Source of the DNA: Paenibacillus sp. L3-i20
Lineage (GTDB): Bacteria > Bacillota > Bacilli > Paenibacillales > Paenibacillaceae
Reading direction: 5' to 3'
DNA length: 64,000 nt
Assembly: GCF_022180385.2 (NCBI RefSeq)
Contig: NZ_BQME02000002.1
Span: forward strand, 620,001 to 684,000
The position numbers and the translations under genes were made by a program. Each line of letters opens with the position of its first letter. The stretch's first letter is position 1. Under the pieces are notes generated by a model. It was not told where the DNA came from. It made no database searches and worked only from the letters and a program-made list of their open reading frames with translations. Below, piece after piece: positions 25,421 through 33,935 of this stretch.

Positions 25421-26552
25421 TATAATACGAAGTTTTAGGTTTAAAATGGTTGTGTTATTTGGTTTAAGCATGCTTTATTCAGGTACAATTACCTATCTGA
25501 TCTATAGAGCGCTCAAATTTTATTATTACCAGACGAAGATCGAAGATCCCACTACTAAAATCCGTTATTTTATAAGGGAAGTAGGGGACATCAATGTTTT
25601 TTTGCTTATTTTTTTTCCGCTTTCCTTTTTGTTTTATTTTCTTATTACGAAACGGTACGTTGCTTATTTCCGAGATATCTCCAACGGAATTAATCAGCTC
25701 GCAAATGGAAATTTTCAAAGTGTTGTTGTTATTCCATCAAAGGATGAATTCGGGGATATTGCGAAAAGTATTAATCTAGCAAGTGAAAAATTGCAGCAAG
25801 CATTGGAGAGAGGAGATTTTGCAGAGAGTAGCAAGGAGCAATTAGTGATGAACTTGGCTCATGATTTGCGAACGCCACTGACTTCCATCTTAGGTTATTT
25901 GGATTTAATTCTTAAGGAAGATCAATTGTCCGATGAGCAAATAAAACACTATGCGAATATCGCTTTTGTTAAATCTCAACGATTGGCAAAGCTGATTGAT
26001 GAACTGTTCGAAGTTATTCGGATGAACTACGGCAATCTTCCCATTGAAAATAAGTCGCTTGATATTAGCGAGCTTCTCATCCAATTAAATGAGGAGTTAT
26101 ATCCTGTTTTTGAAAATAACAGCTTTACAACTAGGTTGAATATAACTCCAAATTTGAAGGTTTTAGGTGCCGGAGAGGTATTGGTACGGGTATTTGAAAA
26201 TCTGCTGACGAATGCGATTCGATATGGAACAGATGGTCATTTTATAGATATTCATTGCAATCTCGATGGGGAAGAGGTTGTGATCCAAGTGATTAATTAT
26301 GGTGCTTGTATTCCACAGGAAGAGCTGCCGCACATATTCGATATGTTTTTTGTTTGTGATCAAGCGCGAACGTATCACGAAGGTAGTACTGGCCTAGGCT
26401 TGTTTATTGCCAAAAAAATTGTGACGCAACATCAAGGTACAATTTCCGCACAAAGCAATTTGATACGTACGCTCTTTGAAGTCCGACTACCTCATAATAA
26501 AGAAGGAGAGCGGGGAGGGGACCCTCATCTATTGTTGGGCAACATAAATTAG
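25413..26552 (+). CDS. vanS: VanS-type sensor histidine kinase
   Basis: A 379-residue kinase with two membrane segments (about residues 10-29 and 55-76) separated by a short extracellular loop of about 25 residues, then a HAMP region. The phosphorylation motif is LAHDLRTPLTSI (about 147-158), with N-box LTNAIRYGTDG and G-box STGLGLFIAKKI. The ATG at 25413 overlaps the end of vanR, which suggests coupling; a TTG at 25398 is also possible. The short sensor loop resembles VanS proteins that detect glycopeptides or cell-wall damage, but the signal here is unknown. Confidence 0.83.
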   Translation: MANIIRSFRFKMVVLFGLSMLYSGTITYLIYRALKFYYYQTKIEDPTTKIRYFIREVGDINVFLLIFFPLSFLFYFLITKRYVAYFRDISNGINQLANGNFQSVVVIPSKDEFGDIAKSINLASEKLQQALERGDFAESSKEQLVMNLAHDLRTPLTSILGYLDLILKEDQLSDEQIKHYANIAFVKSQRLAKLIDELFEVIRMNYGNLPIENKSLDISELLIQLNEELYPVFENNSFTTRLNITPNLKVLGAGEVLVRVFENLLTNAIRYGTDGHFIDIHCNLDGEEVVIQVINYGACIPQEELPHIFDMFFVCDQARTYHEGSTGLGLFIAKKIVTQHQGTISAQSNLIRTLFEVRLPHNKEGERGGDPHLLLGNIN

Positions 26553-26595
26553 CTATTCTTTCACTTGTTCAAATGTCAATAAAAGCCGAATTAAG

Positions 26596-26628
26596 TTATG
26601 ATAGTTTCTATCATAATTAGTGTTTTTT
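26596..26628 (+). terminator. Intrinsic terminator after vanS
   Basis: TTATGATAG pairs perfectly with CTATCATAA around TTT; a run of six T begins six bases later. Confidence 0.6.
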
Positions 26629-26678
26629 CTTAGTAATGATGTTTCATTCGTCATAAATTCCGTGACTATACACTTAAT

Positions 26679-26751
26679 AGGTTGAACTTTTCAGACCTAT
26701 ACTATCATTTATGTAGGACATTGAGAGTATAGGAAGGACCTAGTTCGACCT
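26679..26751. repeat. Nested inverted repeats in a long intergenic region
   Basis: An outer pair (AGGTTGAACT at 26679-26688 with AGTTCGACCT at 26742-26751, fully pairing with one G-U) encloses a perfect inner pair (CCTATACT at 26696-26703 with AGTATAGG at 26726-26733). The 595 bases between vanS and the LPMO gene hold this, the vanS terminator and a cre-like site; no coding frame was supported. The function, whether RNA structure or protein site, is unknown. Confidence 0.45.
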
Positions 26752-26785
26752 TATTAATAATAGTTCTAAAATATCAGTGCAAATA

Positions 26786-26799
26786 TGACAGCGCTTGCA
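26786..26799 (+). promoter_or_regulatory. Candidate CcpA (cre) site upstream of the LPMO gene
   Basis: TGACAGCGCTTGCA matches the cre consensus TGWAANCGNTNWCA at 12 of 14 positions. A TATGAT -10-like hexamer follows at 26801-26806. Carbon-catabolite control of a chitin-degradation gene would be expected, but the 340-base distance to the start codon leaves the promoter uncertain. Confidence 0.45.
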
Positions 26800-27147
26800 T
26801 TATGATAGAGTTGTTCAACATTCCTCAGCCAGTATCCGAACTAGGATCATTTGACTTAGCAAAAAGTCGGTCCATACATCCGGAAAGAAGTAACATAGCG
26901 CTTGACCCTACCCCATCCTGTCTTTTCAAAACAGTCCCAATTCATTCAACTATTATGCATCCAAAGCGTGTATAAGCTCATAAGAGTTTATATAAATCGA
27001 TTTATAAGGAGCTGATATCTTTTTAGTAATGTGACGTTGTTTTGTCTGTGCACGTGGATGAAAGGAGGCAATTAATAACGCTACTTTACTTGATGTTAGG
27101 AGATGGGTGGATACCAATACCATACCAAAAACCTGGGAGGTAATGTA

Positions 27148-28500
27148 ATGACAATGAAACTTCAATTTAATTCGAATCTTATGATGCGTATTTTGGTTGT
27201 TTGCGGTGGTGCTTTGCTTATATTAGCCTGTATGCTTGCGTTTTCCAAGTCGGTTTCTGCTCACGGTTATGTGGATTCTCCAGGCAGCCGGGCTATAAAA
27301 TGTAAAACAGGTCTAAATACAAACTGCGGCAGCATCGTTCATGAGCCGCAAAGTCTTGAAGGTTTAAAAAATTTTCCAGCAGCTGGTCCAGCTGACGGGA
27401 AAATCGCGAGCGCAGGCCTAGCTGGCTTTGCAAATCTCGATGCACAAACAGCCACACGTTGGCACAAAGCAACTATAAGCAGTGGTACAAATACATTTAC
27501 TTGGAAATTTACAGCACCTCACGCAACAACGAGCTATCGTTATTTTATTACTAAAGCTAATTGGGATCCTAATGCGCCGCTAACTCGTGCACAACTTGAT
27601 CTTACACCGTTCTGTACAGTTCAAGGAAACGGGCAAGCGCCTCCAACAACATTGTCCCACAGTTGTAACGTTCCTGCTAGAACAGGCTATCATATCATTC
27701 TAGCTGTTTGGGATATTTCTAACACACCAAATGCATGGTACAACGCTATTGATGTACAATTTGGAGCAGTCGATAATATAGCTCCTACAACACCTGCGAG
27801 TTTGACTTCGGGTGCAGTTAGTACAACAACTGCTGCATTATCATGGGGCGCATCTACAGATGCAAATGGAGTTGCAAATTATGAAATTTATGCTGGATCG
27901 AACACAACACCAGTCGCTACTGTACTAGGCAACCAGCTGAGCACAACTGTAACCGGTTTGACTGCGGGAACGACCTTTTCTTTCACAGTTAAAGCTGTTG
28001 ACCCATCCGGAAATCGCTCTGCCGCCAGCAACAGCGTCTCAGTTACTACCAGTCCACTTGCGAACGATGTAACTCCGCCAACCAACCCGACGGGATTACA
28101 CGTTATGGGACCAGCGGGTACGACTTCACTCACATTGATGTGGAATCCATCTACTGATGCAGCAGGCATTGCAGGTTATCGCATTTATAGCGGCTCGACT
28201 GTGGTTGCAACTGTAACGGGTACGGCTACCAGTAGGTATATTACGGGTCTGACTCCGAATACATCGTACACGTATACTGTTCGTGCTATTGATCCATCTT
28301 CAAATGAATCTGGTAATAGTAATGCTGTTACCGTTACAACTGCACAAGTTTCTGCTGCTACACCATGGGCTGCAAACACTGCTTATGCAGTGAATGCACT
28401 AGTTTCTTATAATGGCGTGACGTACAAATGTCTTCAACCGCATACTTCACTAACTGGTTGGGAGCCGAGTACAACAGCAGCTTTGTGGCAAGCTCAATAA
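27148..28500 (+). CDS. Chitin-active lytic polysaccharide monooxygenase (AA10) with FnIII and chitin-binding modules
   Basis: A 450-residue secreted copper enzyme that oxidatively cleaves crystalline chitin or cellulose. The signal peptide (residues 1-38) is cut so that the mature protein begins with His39 of HGYVDSPGSR, the histidine-brace residue. The AA10 domain runs to about residue 205 and includes the second brace His in TRWHKATI and the conserved ending WYNAIDVQF. Two fibronectin type III domains follow (about 215-305 and 310-400), then a C-terminal CBM5/12 chitin-binding module (PWAANTAYAVNALVSYNG to WEPS). The ATG at 27148 has GGGAGG upstream. The His-Gly start and the chitin module argue for chitin as substrate. 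Confidence 0.9.
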   Translation: MTMKLQFNSNLMMRILVVCGGALLILACMLAFSKSVSAHGYVDSPGSRAIKCKTGLNTNCGSIVHEPQSLEGLKNFPAAGPADGKIASAGLAGFANLDAQTATRWHKATISSGTNTFTWKFTAPHATTSYRYFITKANWDPNAPLTRAQLDLTPFCTVQGNGQAPPTTLSHSCNVPARTGYHIILAVWDISNTPNAWYNAIDVQFGAVDNIAPTTPASLTSGAVSTTTAALSWGASTDANGVANYEIYAGSNTTPVATVLGNQLSTTVTGLTAGTTFSFTVKAVDPSGNRSAASNSVSVTTSPLANDVTPPTNPTGLHVMGPAGTTSLTLMWNPSTDAAGIAGYRIYSGSTVVATVTGTATSRYITGLTPNTSYTYTVRAIDPSSNESGNSNAVTVTTAQVSAATPWAANTAYAVNALVSYNGVTYKCLQPHTSLTGWEPSTTAALWQAQ

Positions 28501-28575
28501 TAATAGTAGGCTTAAATCATTAACCCCGTTAGAAATTAAACCCCGCTTTAGTAGATGTTGAAAAATATCGCTAAG

Positions 28576-28619
28576 AAACAAGCTGACGACGGTCTTATAC
28601 CGGAATCAGCTTGTTTTTT
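28576..28619 (+). terminator. Intrinsic terminator after the LPMO gene
   Basis: AACAAGCTGA pairs with TCAGCTTGTT, with a small inner GGT/ACC pairing, followed by a run of T. Confidence 0.75.
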
Positions 28620-28736
28620 ATTCACTTATACATGTCCCAGATAATAAGAATCTAGTATCAGTTGAAAGAGTTTCTAGGGTTTTCATTACTCGTTCACAAT
28701 AAACGAATTTTAAAATGTATGTTGATATGCTATACT

Positions 28737-28754
28737 AATCGAAACGTTTCGATT
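28737..28754 (+). promoter_or_regulatory. LacI-type operator before the GH3 gene
   Basis: An 18-bp perfect palindrome, AATCGAAACGTTTCGATT, lies directly after a TATACT hexamer (28731-28736) and 52 bases before the start codon. It is the typical form of a LacI/GalR-family operator with a central CG, so the glycosidase is probably induced by a sugar through a LacI-type repressor encoded elsewhere. Confidence 0.65.
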
Positions 28755-28806
28755 TCATCCTTCAAGGGATGTTACCACTACTCGAATGATAACTGGGAGG
28801 CAGCTT

Positions 28807-31593
28807 ATGAGTACTCAAACACAAGGAATTCCATTAGAAGGTTTTGCTGAATTTAGTAGAATAGTAGCAGCAGAAGGCGCAGTATTGTTGAAAAATGAAG
28901 GACATGCTCTTCCGCTTCAAAACAATGATAAAGTTTCTATCTTTGGTAGAATTCAAACTAATTATTATCGCAGCGGTACTGGATCAGGCGGTAGTGTTCA
29001 TGTTGCATATACAACAAATCTATTAGACGGTCTTCGGAGTAAAGAGAACGTTACAATTAATGAACAATTAGCAACTGTATACACAGAATGGATAGAAAAA
29101 AATCCATTTGATAATGGTGGCGGCGGCTGGGCAGCAGAGCCCTGGCACCAAGCTGAAATGCCTTTAACAGATGAGCTAGTATCAACTGCAAGAAGTAATT
29201 CGGATAAGGCAATTGTTGTCATTGGACGAACTGCAGGAGAAGATCAAGATAATGCAAACGCACCAGGCAGCTACCAACTCACAGTGGAAGAAAAGGCTAT
29301 GTTACAGCAGGTAACAACTTATTTTGACCAAACAATTGTTGTACTGAATGTATCAAATATTATTGATATGAGTTGGATGAATGATGATAACTATGTCTTC
29401 CCGATTGCAAGTGTAGTTTATGCTTGGCATGGCGGAATGGAAGGCGGTAATGCGATTGCTGATGTGCTGGCTGGTGACGTGACACCTAGCGGTAAGCTAA
29501 CGGATACGATTGCTTACTCCATTGAAGACTATCCTTCTACTCGCAATTATGGCAATGAATTTAGAAGCGTTTATGAAGAAGATATTTATGTCGGATATCG
29601 TTATTTTGAGACGTTCTGCCCGAATAAAGTTCAGTTCGAATTTGGTTATGGATTGTCTTATACCCATTTCAATATCGAGCACGAAGAAGCCAAACTAGTT
29701 GTTAAAGAGGACGGAAAATATATAGAAGTTGCCGTAACCGTAACGAATGCGGGAACTTCTTTTGCTGGTAAAGAGGTTGTTCAAGTTTATTATGAAGCTC
29801 CGCAAGGAAAACTTGGAAAACCTGCCAAGGTGCTTGCAGCATTTGTGAAGACAAAGCTTCTTGAACCAGGCGAATCTCAAAGTGTAACAATAAGTTTCTC
29901 GCTTCATTCTATGGCTTCTTATGATGATAGTGGCGTGACGGGTCATTCTTCTACTTATGTTCTTGAAGCAGGTGAATATTGTTTTTATGTAGGGAATAGT
30001 GTCAAACAACTAGAGGATGTAATGATTGAAGGACAACGTGGCTTCATTATTGACGAGCTTCAAGTTGTAAATGTATTAGAAGAGGCTATGGCTCCAAAAG
30101 AGGGCTTCACAAGAATGAAGCCAGGTGTTCGGAATGAAGATGGCACTTATACACTTATTTTCGAAGAGGTACCAACTCGCAAAATATCGATGGCAGAACG
30201 GATCGAAAAGAACCTTCCAGAAACGATCGAGCAAACGGGAAATAAAGGATATAAACTGCGAGATGTTTATGACGGGAAAATTGGTATAGAAACATTCGTC
30301 GCGCAACTTAGCGATCAGGATCTAGCTGCAATTGTGAGAGGCGAAGGTATGAGCAGTCCACTTGTTACTTCTGGTACGGCATCAGCGTTCGGTGGTGTAA
30401 GCGACAGCTTGTTCAGCTACGGAATTCCAGTAGGATGTACAGCAGATGGCCCATCTGGAATTCGAATGGATAGCGGGCAGAAGGCGACTCAGATTGCAAT
30501 TGGCACATTGCTTGCAGCAACCTGGAACGTCGATTTGGTCGAGGAGCTCTATGTTATGGAGGGCAAAGAATTAGTTAGCAACAATGTAGATGCTTTACTT
30601 GGACCAGGTATGAATATTCGTCGTAGTCCGCTGAATGGACGTAACTTTGAGTACTTCTCAGAAGATCCGCTAATTTCTGGCGTTATAGCTGCTGCTTGTA
30701 CCCGCGGTATTATGAAGGGTGGATCTAATGCTACACTAAAACATTTTGCCTGCAATAATCAGGAAAAACATCGCAGCAAGGTAGATGCTGTCGTGTCTGA
30801 ACGTGCCTTGCGTGAGATTTATTTGAAAGGGTTCGAAATTGCTGTGAAACAAGGCGGTGCGAATTCAATTATGACGTCGTACAACCCAATTAATGGACAT
30901 TGGGCCGCATCCAATTATGATCTAAATACGACCATTTTGCGTGGAGAATGGGGCTTTAAAGGTATCGTGATGACCGATTGGTGGGCAATTATGAACGATG
31001 TTGTTCATGGCGGACCTGCAGATCGGAAACTTACAAATTGGATGGTTCGAGCTCAAAATGATCTCTATATGGTCGTCAGCAATTATGGTGCAGAAACGAA
31101 TGCATGGGATGATAATACGATAGAATCGCTGGCAAATGGTACCCTTACTCGTGGAGAGTTACAGCGCTGTGCAATAAATATTTGTGAGTTCTTAATGCAA
31201 GCACCTGTGTTCGGAAGGGAACAAGTCATTGAAGAGCAGGTTGAGACTTTTGCTGCTATACCATCACGTTCACTTGAGAACGTGCAATTATTATCTCAGG
31301 ATACTATGATCAAACCTGCTAATGTCGGATCGACCTATATTAATGTTGAACAAACAGGTGTATATAGAATTTTTGTTAATATGATGTCGCTGGAAACTGA
31401 ATTGGCTCAAAGTGCATGTAACGTAACGCTTAACAATCAATTAATGACGACAATACAAACAAATGGAACAGATGGCAGATGGGTGAAGCAAAAACTTGTT
31501 AAAGTTGAGTTGGAAGCAGGTCTCTATGAAATGAAGCTTGATTTCGTTAAACCGGGATTGCAAATCGATTGGATCGAGTTTAAAAAAGTGTGA
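28807..31593 (+). CDS. Glycoside hydrolase family 3 protein with permuted domain order
   Basis: A 928-residue intracellular enzyme (no signal peptide). The domains are permuted: the GH3 C-terminal (alpha/beta sandwich) domain comes first (about residues 20-270, with AWHGGMEGGNAIADVL), then a fibronectin-III-like domain (about 300-400), then the catalytic barrel (about 490-800). The nucleophile Asp is about residue 724 in IVMTDWWAIM. KHFACNNQE and NGRNFEYFSEDP are typical sugar-binding stretches. A C-terminal beta-sandwich of about 90 residues may bind carbohydrate. The same order is known in Ruminococcus-type beta-glucosidases. The ATG at 28807 has GGGAGG upstream. The substrate, glucoside or another beta-sugar, is not decided. 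Confidence 0.87.
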   Translation: MSTQTQGIPLEGFAEFSRIVAAEGAVLLKNEGHALPLQNNDKVSIFGRIQTNYYRSGTGSGGSVHVAYTTNLLDGLRSKENVTINEQLATVYTEWIEKNPFDNGGGGWAAEPWHQAEMPLTDELVSTARSNSDKAIVVIGRTAGEDQDNANAPGSYQLTVEEKAMLQQVTTYFDQTIVVLNVSNIIDMSWMNDDNYVFPIASVVYAWHGGMEGGNAIADVLAGDVTPSGKLTDTIAYSIEDYPSTRNYGNEFRSVYEEDIYVGYRYFETFCPNKVQFEFGYGLSYTHFNIEHEEAKLVVKEDGKYIEVAVTVTNAGTSFAGKEVVQVYYEAPQGKLGKPAKVLAAFVKTKLLEPGESQSVTISFSLHSMASYDDSGVTGHSSTYVLEAGEYCFYVGNSVKQLEDVMIEGQRGFIIDELQVVNVLEEAMAPKEGFTRMKPGVRNEDGTYTLIFEEVPTRKISMAERIEKNLPETIEQTGNKGYKLRDVYDGKIGIETFVAQLSDQDLAAIVRGEGMSSPLVTSGTASAFGGVSDSLFSYGIPVGCTADGPSGIRMDSGQKATQIAIGTLLAATWNVDLVEELYVMEGKELVSNNVDALLGPGMNIRRSPLNGRNFEYFSEDPLISGVIAAACTRGIMKGGSNATLKHFACNNQEKHRSKVDAVVSERALREIYLKGFEIAVKQGGANSIMTSYNPINGHWAASNYDLNTTILRGEWGFKGIVMTDWWAIMNDVVHGGPADRKLTNWMVRAQNDLYMVVSNYGAETNAWDDNTIESLANGTLTRGELQRCAINICEFLMQAPVFGREQVIEEQVETFAAIPSRSLENVQLLSQDTMIKPANVGSTYINVEQTGVYRIFVNMMSLETELAQSACNVTLNNQLMTTIQTNGTDGRWVKQKLVKVELEAGLYEMKLDFVKPGLQIDWIEFKKV

Positions 31594-31631
31594 TTTAACA
31601 GGAAACGTTATAAATTAATTTTATGATTAGT

Positions 31632-31668
31632 GAGCCCCACTATAGTGTCTATGGTGGGGCTCTTTTTT
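31632..31668 (+). terminator. Intrinsic terminator after the GH3 gene
   Basis: GAGCCCCAC pairs with GTGGGGCTC, extended inwards by TATAG/CTATG, followed by TTTTTT. Confidence 0.8.
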
Positions 31669-31777
31669 GTAAGGAGGGAGGTAGCAACTTAACATGAGAG
31701 GATGATTTAATCCTGAAATAAGGCAACTACATTTTACAATATTGGGAACAATACCACTAAAACGGAAGAGTGGTTTA

Positions 31778-33112
31778 ATGAATAAAAAATTGTTTTCGAT
31801 AATTGTATTCTGTGTGCTTGGTAGTGCTATTACTGTTGCTTACTTGATGAACTCGAATGTTAACGAACATCGTTCAACCGAAAATGAACTTTCTCGGAAT
31901 AGTTACAATTCGAATGAAACAGTATTGCAAAAGCAATCACTTAAAATGAACGGGCCAGCGGATTTATCAGGAGTATTGATTGAGACACATTTCACTGATA
32001 TTGATCGAAAACAGATAAACAAACTTCAGTTTGTCGCTTTTCAAGGACCAATATTGATAACATTAAGCAATATTATGATAACGAATGCGATTCGTTTGAC
32101 GATTGTTGATCCAGCAAATGGAGAAGAAATAGTTAAAATAGAACAATCTGAGGTGTATGAAAGAAAATTTACATTGCCTCGTACAGGGACGTATGATTTG
32201 TATATGGAGTATGTATTTAACGGAGACCGGGGAAAAACTGACCCTGTGCATGTAACCATTAAAGCTAAAAGTCTTCTTTTTACTGAGATGGATCCCCCGT
32301 GGGTTGCATTGCGGCGGTTTGAAACTTTCGAAACGATTGAAGAACCATTTGATTTGGGCATTCGATCTCTGAATGGACAGGCTGAAGATGTGAAGGTATA
32401 CCTAGATGACCAATTTGTTGGAAATGGGATGCTGAATGAACCATTTATTATTAATCCGAGTAATCTGAACGACGGCTTTCACCACATTACTGTTGTCGTT
32501 AAAAAAGATAAAACTTCTAACAATGAAACCAAACTGATACGCGATTTTGTAGTCGATAGGTTCGATACGTTTCTAGATGTACCCAAATCGCATTGGGGAC
32601 ATCATCCGATTGAAGTAATGAATCATTTGGGTATTGTTGAAGGTCCAGGAAATCAAAGATTCAAGCCTGACGCCTCGATGACACGGCAGGAATTTGCGAA
32701 ACTCCTCGCCATAACACTTGGGCTGGAAGTAAGCGATAAGCCGACTCGGTACTATGACGATATATCTCCCGAATCATGGTCCAAGCCGTATATAGATGCG
32801 TTAACAAATGCGGGGCTTATTAAAGGCGAGGAAAAGGAGGGCAAATGGTACTTTCATCCCGAACGAACGATAAACAGAGCCGAAGCGGTAACAATTCTAG
32901 GACGTACACCATTATTTGCTGATGTTCCTATTTATAATTACGATGCGCCATATCCCGATCACCTAGATATGCCCGACTGGGCAGTTTTCTCCATTATGCG
33001 TTTAAAAAATGCAGGGTGGATTAGCGGTTATTCGGATGGAACGTTCAGATCCAAGAAAACGTTATCCCGCGCAGAGGCATCCAAGTTAGTCATTCAGTTT
33101 CTTATACCTTGA
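31778..33112 (+). CDS. Secreted protein with three C-terminal SLH domains
   Basis: A 444-residue protein anchored or exported through an N-terminal hydrophobic segment (about residues 5-25). An uncharacterised central region (about 40-270) has beta-rich, Ig-like stretches. Three S-layer homology domains follow: DVPKSHWGHHPIEVM, YYDDISPESWSKPYI and the third near MPDWAVFSIMRLKNAGWISG. SLH domains bind pyruvylated secondary cell-wall polymer. The ATG at 31778 with GGAAGAG upstream is preferred to the longer TTG frame. The two-component system at 33261 follows after about 150 bases. Confidence 0.8.
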   Translation: MNKKLFSIIVFCVLGSAITVAYLMNSNVNEHRSTENELSRNSYNSNETVLQKQSLKMNGPADLSGVLIETHFTDIDRKQINKLQFVAFQGPILITLSNIMITNAIRLTIVDPANGEEIVKIEQSEVYERKFTLPRTGTYDLYMEYVFNGDRGKTDPVHVTIKAKSLLFTEMDPPWVALRRFETFETIEEPFDLGIRSLNGQAEDVKVYLDDQFVGNGMLNEPFIINPSNLNDGFHHITVVVKKDKTSNNETKLIRDFVVDRFDTFLDVPKSHWGHHPIEVMNHLGIVEGPGNQRFKPDASMTRQEFAKLLAITLGLEVSDKPTRYYDDISPESWSKPYIDALTNAGLIKGEEKEGKWYFHPERTINRAEAVTILGRTPLFADVPIYNYDAPYPDHLDMPDWAVFSIMRLKNAGWISGYSDGTFRSKKTLSRAEASKLVIQFLIP

Positions 33113-33260
33113 AACAGGTGTTGTTAAATATCTTTTTTGAAGAAAGCGTTGAGCAAAGGAGCTTACTTGATGAATCTACAAACGTTAAGTCAGCTTCTTC
33201 GGAATAATATAGTATAATTATTACTTAGTTAAAAGATGGAAACTAGGAAAGAGGGAACGA

Positions 33261-33935
33261 ATGCCTACTATACTGGTTGCTGATGACGATGCTAACATTC
33301 GTGAACTAGTGTGTTTATTTCTGCGTAATGACGGATTCGAAACAGTTGAAGCTTCAGACGGCAAAGAAGCATTAAGCGTCTTTGCATTGAAACATATTGA
33401 TCTAGTTGTGCTTGATATCATGATGCCGATTATGGATGGTTGGACATTGTGCAAGGAGCTCCGAAGAGTTAATGCTGATCTCCCATTACTCATGCTCACA
33501 GCGAGGGGGGAAACATGGGAGAAAGTGAAAGGCTTTGAACTTGGGGCGGATGATTATTTGACGAAACCATTCGATCCGCTAGAGCTCACGGTTCGTGTTA
33601 GGGCGCTGCTGAAACGATACCGGATTGGTGCAACGCAATCGATTCAGTTCGGCAATATTATGCTTGATCGGCAAACATATAAGGTAATGAGAGGGACGGA
33701 GTCGCTTTCGTTGCCGCTCAAAGAGTTTGAATTACTTTATAAACTTGCTGGAACACCGGGACAAGTCTATACACGCGAGCAATTGATCGAGCAAATTTGG
33801 GGGATCGATTATGCTGGAGATGATCGAACAATAGATGTACATATTAAACGGCTGCGCGAACGCTTTGCAACTACACCCGATTTTCGTATTGAGACGGTAC
33901 GAGGGCTTGGCTATCGGCTTGAGGTACCCCTATGA
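33261..33935 (+). CDS. OmpR-family response regulator
   Basis: A 224-residue regulator with a receiver domain (DDD at about residues 8-10, phospho-Asp in LVVLDIMMPIMDGW, Lys in LTKPFDPLEL) and a winged-helix DNA-binding domain (LPLKEFELLYKLAGTPGQVY; VDVHIKRLRER-like end). It overlaps its kinase gene by 4 bases. Two downstream promoters carry identical triplets of TTCATA-like sequence at 11-bp spacing (35410 and 36570), the form of site bound by tandem dimers of this family, so it probably controls the hydrolases that follow. Confidence 0.85.
   Translation: MPTILVADDDANIRELVCLFLRNDGFETVEASDGKEALSVFALKHIDLVVLDIMMPIMDGWTLCKELRRVNADLPLLMLTARGETWEKVKGFELGADDYLTKPFDPLELTVRVRALLKRYRIGATQSIQFGNIMLDRQTYKVMRGTESLSLPLKEFELLYKLAGTPGQVYTREQLIEQIWGIDYAGDDRTIDVHIKRLRERFATTPDFRIETVRGLGYRLEVPL

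Noticed and set aside
23838..26552. Complete vancomycin-resistance cluster
   Set aside because: Only vanY, vanR and vanS are present; vanH, ligase and vanX genes are absent from the window.
26838..27100. Possible c-di-GMP riboswitch before the LPMO gene, as seen for some chitin-binding proteins
   Set aside because: The conserved aptamer segments were looked for and not found.
31680..31715. AAGGAGGGAGG followed by a three-codon frame (MRG)
   Set aside because: Too short to interpret; may be a chance ribosome binding site or a relic.
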